From: Caldanaerobius polysaccharolyticus DSM 13641
Lineage (GTDB): Bacteria; Bacillota; Thermoanaerobacteria; Thermoanaerobacterales; Caldanaerobiaceae
Assembly (NCBI RefSeq): GCF_000427425.1
Contig: NZ_KE386495.1
Location: forward strand, 1 to 64,000
Length of the DNA stretch: 64,000 bases
Direction: 5' to 3'
In this document: in pieces, positions 1 through 7,696 of the stretch
Layout of the letters: the number at the start of each line of letters is the position of its first letter
Position numbering within the stretch: position 1 is the stretch's first letter
Notes under the pieces: generated by a model
What the model saw: the letters and a program-made list of their open reading frames with translations, nothing else
Databases searched by the model: none
What the model was told of the DNA's origin: nothing
Position numbers and translations under genes: made by a program

Positions 1-28
1 CCTGAGCCAGGATCAAACTCTCTTGTAA
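1..28 (-). rRNA. rrs: 16S rRNA gene, 5' end (cut by window edge)
   Basis: The reverse complement of positions 2-21 reads AGAGTTTGATCCTGGCTCAG, the universal bacterial 16S 5' sequence. Transcription runs leftward out of the window, so only about the first 28 nt are present. The mature 5' end is placed by analogy, a few bases before this motif. Confidence 0.95.
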
Positions 29-112
29 ACTCTTTTCTATCACTTAACACATTTGTATCCCGCTCACTGTTTAATTGGCAAGGTCCGTTAGCCTCTCGGC
101 TGACAGCTTCTT
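29..112 (-). other. rRNA operon leader
   Basis: Transcribed leader between the promoters and the 16S gene. On the minus strand around 66-93 it reads ACCTTGCCAATTAAACAGTG, which resembles the ACCTTGAAAACTnAA element common before 16S in Firmicutes. I see no open reading frame. The exact mature end and antitermination boxes were not resolved. Confidence 0.55.
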
Positions 113-141
113 ATTCTATCACCTGCGCCGCTTCCTGTCAA
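113..141 (-). promoter_or_regulatory. rRNA promoter P1
   Basis: Minus strand: -35 TTGACA (141-136), a 17-nt spacer and -10 TAGAAT (118-113). It is the promoter nearest to the 16S gene of three in tandem. Confidence 0.8.
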
Positions 142-173
142 GAGCTTTTTTTGCTCCCTCGCGACGCTTCTAT

Positions 174-202
174 AGCTTACCACCCTTTTGACCTTTTGTC
201 AA
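174..202 (-). promoter_or_regulatory. rRNA promoter P2
   Basis: Minus strand: perfect -35 TTGACA (202-197), 17-nt spacer and a weak -10 TAAGCT (179-174) that keeps the most conserved T1, A2 and T6. It lies 61 bp upstream of P1. Confidence 0.6.
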
Positions 203-235
203 GGGGCTTCTTCTTTCGCCCCGTGTGGCTTTATT

Positions 236-265
236 AATATACCACAGCTTTATACGTTATGTCAA
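236..265 (-). promoter_or_regulatory. rRNA promoter P3
   Basis: Minus strand: -35 TTGACA (265-260), 18-nt spacer and -10 TATATT (241-236). This is the most distal of the three tandem rRNA promoters and lies 63 bp from P2. Confidence 0.75.
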
Positions 266-286
266 GGGGTTTTTGCATAGGTGTAA

Positions 287-436
287 TTAACTCTTCTCTT
301 TTACTTCATTATTATGATCGCTGTTATGATTACCATAGCCTCCACAGCAACCACCCAAACCCGCTTTATACATTAAGAAGTGAACTAAAAACATAACGCC
401 TGCAAATACTATTATATACAATACTTCGCTGTTCAT
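287..436 (-). CDS. Tiny membrane protein with Cys/His-rich tail, CsoR-type promoter
   Basis: 49-residue protein with one N-terminal membrane segment (about residues 5-24, LYIIVFAGVMFLVHFLMY), then a GGCCGGYGNH motif and a polar His/Asp tail (NHNSDHNN). The start at 436 is chosen because GGAGG lies just upstream; a longer frame to 505 would contain that site. A copper-type operator and promoter sit directly before it (462-505). The Cys pair and histidines suggest metal binding at the membrane, but the family is not one I can name. It is the last gene before the rRNA promoters. Confidence 0.65.
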   Translation of the reverse strand: MNSEVLYIIVFAGVMFLVHFLMYKAGLGGCCGGYGNHNSDHNNEVKEKS

Positions 437-461
437 TTTGATCACTCCCTCCCTCATACCT

Positions 462-478
462 CTACCCTCTATGGGTAT
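462..478 (-). promoter_or_regulatory. CsoR-like copper operator
   Basis: CTACCC-TCTAT-GGGTAT, an inverted repeat with a 5-nt centre that matches the general form of CsoR operators (TACCC...GGGTA). It overlaps the -10 box of the promoter at 477-505. A near-identical site with the same 5-nt centre lies before the YHS gene (7645-7661). Confidence 0.6.
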
Positions 479-505
479 TATAAGCGATGTTTTTGAAATA
501 GTCAA
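477..505 (-). promoter_or_regulatory. Sigma-A promoter of the 49-aa membrane protein
   Basis: Minus strand: -35 TTGACT (505-500), 17-nt spacer, perfect -10 TATAAT (482-477). The operator at 462-478 begins on the -10 box, a layout that allows repression. Confidence 0.75.
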
Positions 506-511
506 TTAATT

Positions 512-2492
512 TTATCTGCCGATGATAAATTTACTACTCAAACTTATCAGGGCGTATACAGCCCCTCCGGCGAGTATAGCAATGTCAAATCCAAATTCCA
601 TTGACAATATAACTGATAATACGGAGCCAACTATCGACATTACCCCGTTAATACCCCACATTACAGCTATTATATCGTCCTTGCCGCTGGCACTTAATAA
701 CAGGATGCCCTAAATAAAGTATGAATTTTTGTATCAGTGGTGTTTCAATTAGCATATAACCAATTCCCAGGCCGCTGAAGTATAAAGCAGGTTTTAAAAT
801 ACTGTTGCGTGATACGATTGGTTTGAATAATACAACACTGCCCAATAATACAGTAAATAGTATCACCATTAATACCAGTGTAGTCCCTTTATTAAAGTTA
901 TAAAAATACGGCTTATCATCAGTTGCAGGTGCTGCGTTGAAAGGAAAACCCGTTTCAAATCCTGTCAGGGATAAATGCCCCTTGCTTATATGATAAAGCG
1001 GACCTTTTTCAACAACGTACGGTATATACAGTATAGAATTTTGGCCTTTTGCAGCAGCGTTTTTCAGCTTATTGCTTTCCGATACAGTAAAAGGCTTATT
1101 TTTTACAATAAGCATCGGATAGTGAATATGCTCGTCACCGGGTTCATCTTGCGCCATTTTTTGCCTAAATATAGCCATGTACTCTGGAGTGTCTTCAATC
1201 GGTATACCTTTATTGTTTAACGCGCGAATAACGGTTGCTGCTAATTTACTTAAGTCCTCCTCGTCATGAGCCAAAAACGCGATTTTTCCGTTTTCGGTGA
1301 GATGATCCATGTAATCCTGTATTGCCTCTATGGTATACAAATAGTTTTCTGAAAGGACATATCCTATATTTTGCGATGCATTGGTCATAACCAATGATAA
1401 ATATATGACGTCGTACTTTTCTTTTGATTTTCTTATAAAGTTTCTACCGTCTTCTCCGTAAATACGCACCCCCGGCCTGTTGTAAATATCTCCGTTAAAT
1501 TCCTTAAAATATTCTACCGCATCTATGCTTGATGTGTTAATTTCTACGCCGGTTATATTCTTGCTATTCCCAGCCAGTGCATACAGTATGTCCCTTCCTC
1601 CGCCAGGTCCGATTATCAACGCCTTATCGTTATGCCCAAAAGAAAAAGGCAGATATTCAATGTCCTTCTTGTATTTATTTAAGCTGCTTATTTTACCGTC
1701 AAATTTATACATAGGCGCATTGGCAGTGCCGTCAATCGTCAATATCATCTCATCGGGATCTCCTTCTATCTTTATAACATCTGTTCTGGAAAATGCATTC
1801 CATTTAGTAAATACAATTTTACCCTTTTTGCCAGATTCGGAAAGACTGCCAAGGGTTTTTGTTCTATTTGTGAGAAATCCGTTGAAATTTTGTTCAATTG
1901 AATAAACATATCGGGCGGGGATAAAAAGACCAATTAAAAATATCGTCAAAAGAATAAAGATGGACAGCGATTTCACTTTAAAATGTTTTGCGTAAAGCAA
2001 AGCAGCCACAGATGAGATAATACATATCAAAATCACAGATCTGAACATCCCAAGGTTATTTAATGAGAGCAATACGATTATGCTGCCTAACCCCGAGCCT
2101 ATCAGATCTGCAAAATACAACTTGTCGCTTATTCCGGCCAGTTCTCTAAATACAGATGAAAAATAATATCCACCTATTACGAAAGGCAGTGCCGCTAAAA
2201 TCAAGTAAACCAATAAATCATTTTGAAAGGGCAAGATATATATAATACCCAATGAAGCTATATAGGAAATAGACAGCATTACAATACTTTTATACAGTGA
2301 TTGAACCTCAAAGGCATTGATTTTTTGGCGTTGGTTATATGCTATTATGCCGCCTATACCCAGGCCGAATATGGCAAAAGATGTGATTAAAAATGTATAA
2401 TGATACCAGAACAACGTGGAGTATATTCTGTTCAATATCACCTGATAAATAAACAGAGAAATTGATACAAGGCTTACGCTGAGTAGAATCAC
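512..2492 (-). pseudogene. Membrane spermidine-synthase-like protein, broken by a 3' deletion and frameshift
   Basis: Starts at GTG 2492 behind AAAGGAGG. The main frame reads 614 residues to a stop at 648: a multi-span N-terminal membrane domain (about residues 1-205), then a Rossmann methyltransferase/aminopropyltransferase fold with GPGGGRD and TGVEIN motifs, then the first C-terminal helices. After FILYLGHPV, near 700, the frame is lost. The correct end is read in another frame (SASGKDDIIAVMWGINGV and on) down to a stop at 512. Full-length relatives have several more helices between these pieces, so an internal out-of-frame deletion is inferred. A truncated product is still possible, since the catalytic fold is intact. 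It follows ccdA by 26 nt. The substrate is unknown; no true polyamine role is implied. Confidence 0.75.
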
Positions 2493-2518
2493 GTTTGGTC
2501 CTCCTTTTGCACTCCCTT

Positions 2519-3250
2519 CTACATTCCTAATGGCAGCTTATACGGCAATAACCTGCTTAAAAACGCCGTTAAATCCTGAACCTTGCCCAAAAGCGTCAGG
2601 AGCCCCAGGAAAATTAGAAAAGTTCCCAAGATTGCTGATATAATATTTTGATATTTCTTTGTTTTCTTTATAACATTAATCGCCTCTGGCATATAGTAAC
2701 CTACCAGCAAATAGGGCACCGCCAGGCCTATTGAAAACAGGAACATGGTCTTCATGCCGATTAGCGTACTCCCCGTGGTGGCGGTATATATCAACATGGA
2801 ATATAAAACCGGCCCTATGCAGTGGGAACACACTATAGCAAAAAACAGGCCTATTAAAAAGGTAGTAAGATACCTGGAAGATGTTTTAATGTCATGTGCA
2901 CTGTATTTACTTAAAAATGAAAAGTTTAAATTAATTAAGCCGATTAAATTTAAACCCATTGCTATAATCAGTATCCCGCCGATTACGCTCATTATCGAGA
3001 TATAGCTGTTCAACCACTTGCCTATAGTACCTGATAACCCACCGACCAAAGTAAAGACGATTGTAAAGGCAAGTACGAACACAAAGGTATTTATGAGAAT
3101 AAACTTCCTCATCGCCCTGTGAAATTCTACGTCCTTTAGATCCTTTATAGACATGCCGGTTATCAGCGAGAAATATACGCTTATCATGGGTATTATACAT
3201 GGGGATAAAAACGAAGCAACGCCTGCTATAAAAGGTAATGCATAAGACAC
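2519..3250 (-). CDS. ccdA: CcdA/DsbD-type thiol-disulfide transporter
   Basis: 243-residue membrane protein with about six helices. It carries the two half-site cysteines of the family: SPCIIP at residues 16-21 and SHCIGP near residue 142. CcdA moves reducing equivalents from cytoplasmic thioredoxin across the membrane to extracytoplasmic thiol proteins. The length is typical of CcdA. It lies 13 nt after the 171-aa anchored protein and 26 nt before the spermidine-synthase-like gene, so it is probably cotranscribed with lgt and the copper genes. No thioredoxin-like partner is in the window. Electron supply for metal-binding cysteines outside the cell is an inference from context. Confidence 0.9.
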   Translation of the reverse strand: MSYALPFIAGVASFLSPCIIPMISVYFSLITGMSIKDLKDVEFHRAMRKFILINTFVFVLAFTIVFTLVGGLSGTIGKWLNSYISIMSVIGGILIIAMGLNLIGLINLNFSFLSKYSAHDIKTSSRYLTTFLIGLFFAIVCSHCIGPVLYSMLIYTATTGSTLIGMKTMFLFSIGLAVPYLLVGYYMPEAINVIKKTKKYQNIISAILGTFLIFLGLLTLLGKVQDLTAFLSRLLPYKLPLGM

Positions 3251-3263
3251 CTATAGCTCCCCC

Positions 3264-3779
3264 TTATTTTAAAAACCTTTCGTCCCATTTATATACTCTG
3301 GATTTAACCCCGCCTATATCCCTCAATTCTAACTGAATATATTTGGTATTGGGTGTAATCAAATTTTTGCCGTTTATCTTTTTTGGTATTTTTATAAAGG
3401 CGACAACGTGGTGCCCCGATCCCTCTATTGACCACTTTACGTTGTCAACCTTAAGACCTTCACTATTAGTAAACAATACTTTTCCGCTTAGGTCGAGTTT
3501 AGATAAATCCACCTGATGGTTGTCTAAAAATACCTGAAAAACCAGATTGTCTTTATCATCTTGTACAGGATTCATATAGCTTACGCCAATGCTTATATCG
3601 CCTTCATCGTTGGTAATCAGAAGGTCTTGAGGATTTATATTTGTAGTAGATGCTTTTACTGTCTTAGAATTGTCTGCAGCGTTTTTAGGTTTAGATAATT
3701 TTGATTCAAAGTAAAATACAGAAGATATTAATGCTATTACAACAATAGCAATTGTTATCCTTTTAACTAATTTGCTCAT
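3264..3779 (-). CDS. N-terminally anchored extracytoplasmic protein of unknown function
   Basis: 171 residues. A basic start followed by one hydrophobic segment (residues 6-25) looks like an uncleaved anchor or a signal peptide without a lipobox cysteine. The rest is a soluble, beta-rich-looking domain with no cysteine and no motif I recognise. Its start overlaps the lgt-like stop by 4 nt (ATGA), which indicates translational coupling, and ccdA follows after 13 nt. Context suggests a partner of the CcdA/copper block, but the sequence alone gives no function. Confidence 0.8.
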   Translation of the reverse strand: MSKLVKRITIAIVVIALISSVFYFESKLSKPKNAADNSKTVKASTTNINPQDLLITNDEGDISIGVSYMNPVQDDKDNLVFQVFLDNHQVDLSKLDLSGKVLFTNSEGLKVDNVKWSIEGSGHHVVAFIKIPKKINGKNLITPNTKYIQLELRDIGGVKSRVYKWDERFLK

Positions 3780-4621
3780 AAAACAAAACCTCTCCTTATG
3801 CCATAATATATCATCAAGGATATAATGTATAATAATGTCACGATAAACCCGTCTTCAATAGCTTCCCCCCTGGATACTACTTCATTCCCCCTCACTTCAT
3901 CCCTACTGCGTTTTTTGAGGACATACATAGCACATAAACCAGCAACAATTATTGCTGCGCTTAAAACATGGGCAATGGAGAAGGGCCCAAATACCATTGG
4001 GTTTGTCCTGAAGAACTCAACAATGCCCCTGTTTGCGCTAAAAAATATCAAATACCACAAAATCAACTGCCCATTATAATCGACATTTTTGCGCTTTCTC
4101 CACAACACAAAAAACAGGATGTAATCCAGCGTAAATTCATACACCTGTGCTGGATGAACCCATTGTCCATTATATGGGACACCCCAAAACCATTTTTTTG
4201 ACATAGGAACGCCAAACGCGTCGCACCCAATCCTGCCGATCGCCTGGCCCAATGCCAGCGAAGGCGCAGCTATATCGGCAAAAACCCAAAAATTCTGCTT
4301 GTGCTTTTTGGTGTACCATATAGCAAACAATGTCGCAAATATTATAGCGCCCTGTATAGACATACCGCCGTCATTTATTTTGATTATATCCAGTGGATGG
4401 CTTATAAAATATTTAGGGTCAAAAAATATTACATAACCCAGCCTTCCACCTACAATCCCGAATAATACCAAATACAAAAGGAAATCTAAGTATTTGTCAG
4501 CATCTACGCCTTTACGGATCGCCTCTTTATACGCTAGTAACAATCCTGCAATGATTGCAATAGCTATCATCAGGCCAAATAAGTACACAGATATGTGCCC
4601 TATTTTAAATAACTCAACCAA
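3776..4621 (-). CDS. Divergent Lgt-family membrane protein (prolipoprotein diacylglyceryl transferase paralogue)
   Basis: 281 residues from TTG 4621, chosen because AAGGGGAG sits 5 nt upstream. The Lgt fold is clear: seven-helix pattern, GGRLGYVIF, NDGGMSIQGA, GRIG, HPAQVYE and IVEFFR. Compared with E. coli Lgt, recalled from memory, Tyr26 becomes Phe (YLFGLM), the essential His103 becomes Gln (MSIQG) and Asn146 becomes Cys (GRIGCD), while Arg143, the HPxQxYE block and Arg239 remain. A housekeeping role is therefore doubtful, and another lgt gene is expected elsewhere. The C-terminal extension ends in an extra membrane segment. It overlaps the next gene by 4 nt. Confidence 0.8.
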   Translation of the reverse strand: MVELFKIGHISVYLFGLMIAIAIIAGLLLAYKEAIRKGVDADKYLDFLLYLVLFGIVGGRLGYVIFFDPKYFISHPLDIIKINDGGMSIQGAIIFATLFAIWYTKKHKQNFWVFADIAAPSLALGQAIGRIGCDAFGVPMSKKWFWGVPYNGQWVHPAQVYEFTLDYILFFVLWRKRKNVDYNGQLILWYLIFFSANRGIVEFFRTNPMVFGPFSIAHVLSAAIIVAGLCAMYVLKKRSRDEVRGNEVVSRGEAIEDGFIVTLLYIISLMIYYGIRRGFVL

Positions 4622-4660
4622 GAAAACTCCCCTTCCCAAGTATTGTTTTCATATTTAAAT

Positions 4661-4680
4661 GGTGGCCATTAAAAGCCACC
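4661..4680 (-). terminator. Hairpin after the Met-rich ORF
   Basis: GGTGGC / GCCACC stem with an 8-nt loop, overlapping the stop of the Met-rich ORF. The T tract after it is weak, so it may act as a processing or attenuating hairpin rather than a full terminator. Confidence 0.35.
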
Positions 4681-4773
4681 CATCATGCCGCTGTTCAAGC
4701 TATGCATGCCCTCCATAGATTTGTGCATTTCTATCATTCCGTTTTTCCCTATAGACTCCATCATAGCAGCCAT
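4669..4773 (-). CDS. Met-rich mini-ORF, probably a remnant of a copper-associated protein
   Basis: 34 codons from ATG 4773 with 10 methionines: it begins MAAMMESIGKNGM and ends GMMGGF. The open frame extends upstream without a good start (…AKNRRRDNGYGN), and the nearest GGAG is about 19 nt from the ATG. This suggests a truncated gene rather than a designed small protein. Met-rich, Cys-free proteins often bind Cu(I) outside the cell, which fits the position between copA and the lgt-like gene. Confidence 0.4.
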   Translation of the reverse strand: MAAMMESIGKNGMIEMHKSMEGMHSLNSGMMGGF

Positions 4774-4844
4774 ATTACCATATCCGTTATCTCTCCTTCG
4801 GTTCTTCGCATATATATCATACAATTTAATTGTGGAGAAAATAT

Positions 4845-4876
4845 GAAGAAAAATGGTCCGTTATAAGGACCATTTT
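4845..4876 (-). terminator. Rho-independent terminator of copA
   Basis: A 10-bp stem AAAATGGTCC / GGACCATTTT with a 7-nt loop, followed on the minus strand by TTTTTCTT. It starts 5 nt after the copA stop codon. Confidence 0.85.
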
Positions 4877-4881
4877 AAAAC

Positions 4882-7287
4882 TCACCTGGCCGCATTAGGT
4901 TTGAATCTTTTAAGCCTCAAGGCATTGGTAACCACAGAAACCGAGCTAAACGCCATAGCCGCACCCGCAATGGCAGGATTCAGAAATCCAAGAGCAGATA
5001 TCGGTATACCTATTATATTATAAATAAATGCCCAGAAGAGGTTCTGCTTTATATTTCTCATGGTGGCGCGGCTTAATCTGATAGCAGTGGGTATTCCCAT
5101 CAGATCACCGCTCATAAGTGTTATATCAGCGGCTTCAATAGCCACATCTGTGCCTGTTCCTATGGCAATACCTACATCTGATGCCGCCAATGCCGGAGCG
5201 TCATTTATCCCATCTCCTACCATAGCGGTTATCTTACCCTGTTTTTTGAGCTTCTCGACTTCTTCCGCCTTATTCTCAGGCAATACCTCCGCTAAAACAT
5301 GCTCTATGCCTACCTGCTTTGCTATGGCACTGGCTGTTCGCCTATTGTCACCTGTTATCATCCAGACCTCTATCCCCATTTTCTTTAGCTGATCTATGGC
5401 CTGCTTTGAATTCTCTTTCACCGTATCTGCAACTGCCACAATCCCAGCCAGTTTGCCATCAACCGCCATTATCATCGCGGTCTTGCCTTCTTCTTCTAGT
5501 TTATCCACTCTCTCTTCTATGGAATCTATAGGAATTCCTTCTTTTTGCATAAGCCTTCTATTCCCAATGTAAACGTCTTTGCCGTCAATTCTGGCATATA
5601 CTCCATGCCCAGGTATCGCCTTAAAGTCCTGAGGGTCATCCAGGCTTATATTGTCGCTTTTTGCCTTATTCACTATTGCTTCCCCTAAAGGATGTTCCGA
5701 ATTCTTTTCAGCTATAGCTGCAAACCTCAATATATCGCTCTCACTATAATCATTTACTTTAATTACGTCAGTAACCTCCGGCTGGCCTTTTGTGATTGTA
5801 CCCGTCTTATCCAGGACGATGGCATTTATCCTATGAGCTCTCTCCAGGTGTTCTCCGCCTTTTATGAGTATGCCGTTTTCCGCGCCTTTACCTGTACCCA
5901 CCATAATCGACGTGGGTGTAGCAAGCCCCAGCGCACACGGGCATGCAATGACAAGGACCGCTATAGCGCTTATTATGCCCATGGATAGATTGCCAAACCC
6001 AAGATACCATACCAAAAATGTTATCGCCGCTATTCCTATTACCACAGGTACAAATATACCCGAGATCTGGTCTGCCAGGCGCTGGATCGGCGCCTTAGAT
6101 CCTTGAGCGTCTTCTACTAATTTTATTATCTGTGCCAGTGCTGTATCTTTTCCTACCTTTGTGGCCTCAAACTTGAAGGATCCTGTCTTGTTTATCGTTG
6201 CACCGATAACCTCATCACCGACTCTTTTCTCAACAGGTATGGATTCACCTGTGAGCATCGACTCGTCAACAGCCGAATAGCCTTCTATGATTTTGCCATC
6301 TACAGGTATTTTTTCACCTGGCCTTACTACTACTATATCTCCTACCTGAACTTCTTCAACAGGTATGTCAACCTCTTTCCCGTCTTTTATAACCCTGGCA
6401 GTCTTGGCCTGAAGCCCCATGAGCTTTTTAATAGCCTCAGAGGTCCTGCCTTTTGCTACTGCCTCCAGGTATTTGCCCAGGAGGATCAATGTTATTATGA
6501 CAGCAGCTGCTTCAAAATAGAGCTGTCCATGAACACCGGCAAATACATTATATACGCTGTAAAAATAAGCTATTGTCGTGCCCATGGCGATTAACACGTC
6601 CATATTTGCAGATCCACCTAACAGGGCGTGATAAGCCCCTTTATAAAATCTATAACCTATGATAAACTGTATTGGGGTAGCTATAACCAATTCTAAATAT
6701 GGATTGCCCAGGACAGTCATTATGCCAAATCCGGATTCTAAAATCATATTTAAAACCAATGGTATTGATAGTATCGCCGATATTACAAAGAGAACTCTAA
6801 GGTGTCTTATTTCCATGTCTTTCTCTTGTTTATCTACATCAACACCTTCGGTCTTTTCAATGGCATCATAACCTACTTTCCTTACGATTTTTATAAGATC
6901 ATTTACGCTTACCTGCTCTGCATTGTAATCTATAACCGCTGTTTCTGTGGCAAAATTTACACTGGCATTTCTCACCCCCGGTGTTTTACTTAATGCTTTT
7001 TGAATTCTCATGGCACAAGAAGCACACGTCATGCCTTTTAACTTTAAAGTTGTTCTGTCTTCTATAACATCATATCCAACATCTCTGATCTTTTTTACAA
7101 AGTCATCTGCGCCTACATCTTGCGGATTATATGTTATGGTGGCTTTTTCCACCGCGAAATTTACATTGGCATCACTTACACCGGGCATCTTTTTTAGCGC
7201 CTTTTCTATCCTTGAGGCGCAGGCTGCACACGTCATGCCTTTAATCTTAAAGCTTATTTTAGCTGCCTCTTTGTCCATAACTTCCAT
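4882..7287 (-). CDS. copA: Copper-exporting P1B-type ATPase
   Basis: 801 residues. Two N-terminal heavy-metal domains with GMTCAAC (about residue 18) and GMTCASC (about 85). Eight membrane helices with the intramembrane CPC (IACPCALG, about 449), the phosphorylation motif DKTGT (about 487), SEHPLG and [10 protein letters not shown] follow. These mark a Cu(I)/Ag(I) exporter. AAGGAGG lies 7 nt before ATG. It follows the YHS gene by 150 nt across a hairpin. No CsoR-type box was found directly before copA, so it may be read from the YHS promoter. Its own terminator follows. Confidence 0.96.
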   Translation of the reverse strand: MEVMDKEAAKISFKIKGMTCAACASRIEKALKKMPGVSDANVNFAVEKATITYNPQDVGADDFVKKIRDVGYDVIEDRTTLKLKGMTCASCAMRIQKALSKTPGVRNASVNFATETAVIDYNAEQVSVNDLIKIVRKVGYDAIEKTEGVDVDKQEKDMEIRHLRVLFVISAILSIPLVLNMILESGFGIMTVLGNPYLELVIATPIQFIIGYRFYKGAYHALLGGSANMDVLIAMGTTIAYFYSVYNVFAGVHGQLYFEAAAVIITLILLGKYLEAVAKGRTSEAIKKLMGLQAKTARVIKDGKEVDIPVEEVQVGDIVVVRPGEKIPVDGKIIEGYSAVDESMLTGESIPVEKRVGDEVIGATINKTGSFKFEATKVGKDTALAQIIKLVEDAQGSKAPIQRLADQISGIFVPVVIGIAAITFLVWYLGFGNLSMGIISAIAVLVIACPCALGLATPTSIMVGTGKGAENGILIKGGEHLERAHRINAIVLDKTGTITKGQPEVTDVIKVNDYSESDILRFAAIAEKNSEHPLGEAIVNKAKSDNISLDDPQDFKAIPGHGVYARIDGKDVYIGNRRLMQKEGIPIDSIEERVDKLEEEGKTAMIMAVDGKLAGIVAVADTVKENSKQAIDQLKKMGIEVWMITGDNRRTASAIAKQVGIEHVLAEVLPENKAEEVEKLKKQGKITAMVGDGINDAPALAASDVGIAIGTGTDVAIEAADITLMSGDLMGIPTAIRLSRATMRNIKQNLFWAFIYNIIGIPISALGFLNPAIAGAAMAFSSVSVVTNALRLKRFKPNAAR

Positions 7288-7399
7288 GTTGAAACCTCCT
7301 TATCTTTTATTTTGTAATCGGATTCCACTTCTATACATCATATATGTTAATTATTTATAGTAATCATATCGGTATACTAGACTTTAAAACAAAAGTTGT

Positions 7400-7434
7400 A
7401 GAAAAGGGAAACTTAAAAGAAGCTTCCCTTTTCT
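7400..7434 (-). terminator. Long hairpin between the YHS gene and copA
   Basis: Near-perfect inverted repeat of about 15 bp (AGAAAAGGGAA... / ...TTCCCTTTTCT) starting just after the YHS stop. Downstream on the minus strand is ACAACTTTTGTTTT, only a loose T tract. It could end most YHS transcripts and let a fraction continue into copA. Confidence 0.55.
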
Positions 7435-7437
7435 AGA

Positions 7438-7620
7438 TTAGCAGCAGTGACTGCCATGGCTCATATGGCCCGTATCTTCTTTCACATACTTTGCAGGATC
7501 TCCGTCAAATTCTACCTTACAGTGGTTGGAACAGAAATAATATGTTTTCCCATTGTACTCTGATTTTGCCGGCGCTTTAGCTTCATCTACCGTCATTCCG
7601 CAAACTGGATCTTTAACCAT
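7438..7620 (-). CDS. YHS-domain metal protein
   Basis: 60 residues from ATG 7620 (RBS AGAGGTG). The YHS motif is clear: KDPVCGMTVDE, YYFCSNHCKVEF and DPAKYV. A His/Cys tail (GHMSHGSHCC) follows. Such small YHS proteins accompany copper or heavy-metal ATPases and are thought to bind the metal in the cytoplasm. The gene has its own promoter with a CsoR-like operator (7645-7661) and lies upstream of copA on the same strand. Confidence 0.88.
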   Translation of the reverse strand: MVKDPVCGMTVDEAKAPAKSEYNGKTYYFCSNHCKVEFDGDPAKYVKEDTGHMSHGSHCC

Positions 7621-7644
7621 ATATATCACCTCTATCAATATACT

Positions 7645-7661
7645 ATACCCTCGTTGGGTAC
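7645..7661 (-). promoter_or_regulatory. CsoR-like copper operator of the YHS gene
   Basis: ATACCC-TCGTT-GGGTAC, an inverted repeat with a 5-nt centre, 6 nt downstream of the -10 box. It matches the site at 462-478 in arm sequence and centre length. No csoR gene is in the window. Confidence 0.6.
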
Positions 7662-7667
7662 ACCTTT

Positions 7668-7696
7668 ATATTACCATCTGTTATCCCTTTTGTCAA
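7668..7696 (-). promoter_or_regulatory. Sigma-A promoter of the YHS gene (and possibly copA)
   Basis: Minus strand: -35 TTGACA (7696-7691), 17-nt spacer and -10 TAATAT (7673-7668). The -35 overlaps the end of the kinase gene. Confidence 0.65.

Noticed and set aside
648-2492. True spermidine synthase SpeE
   Set aside because: The long N-terminal membrane domain and unusual active-site surroundings place it in the membrane-bound SpeE-like group, and it is truncated.
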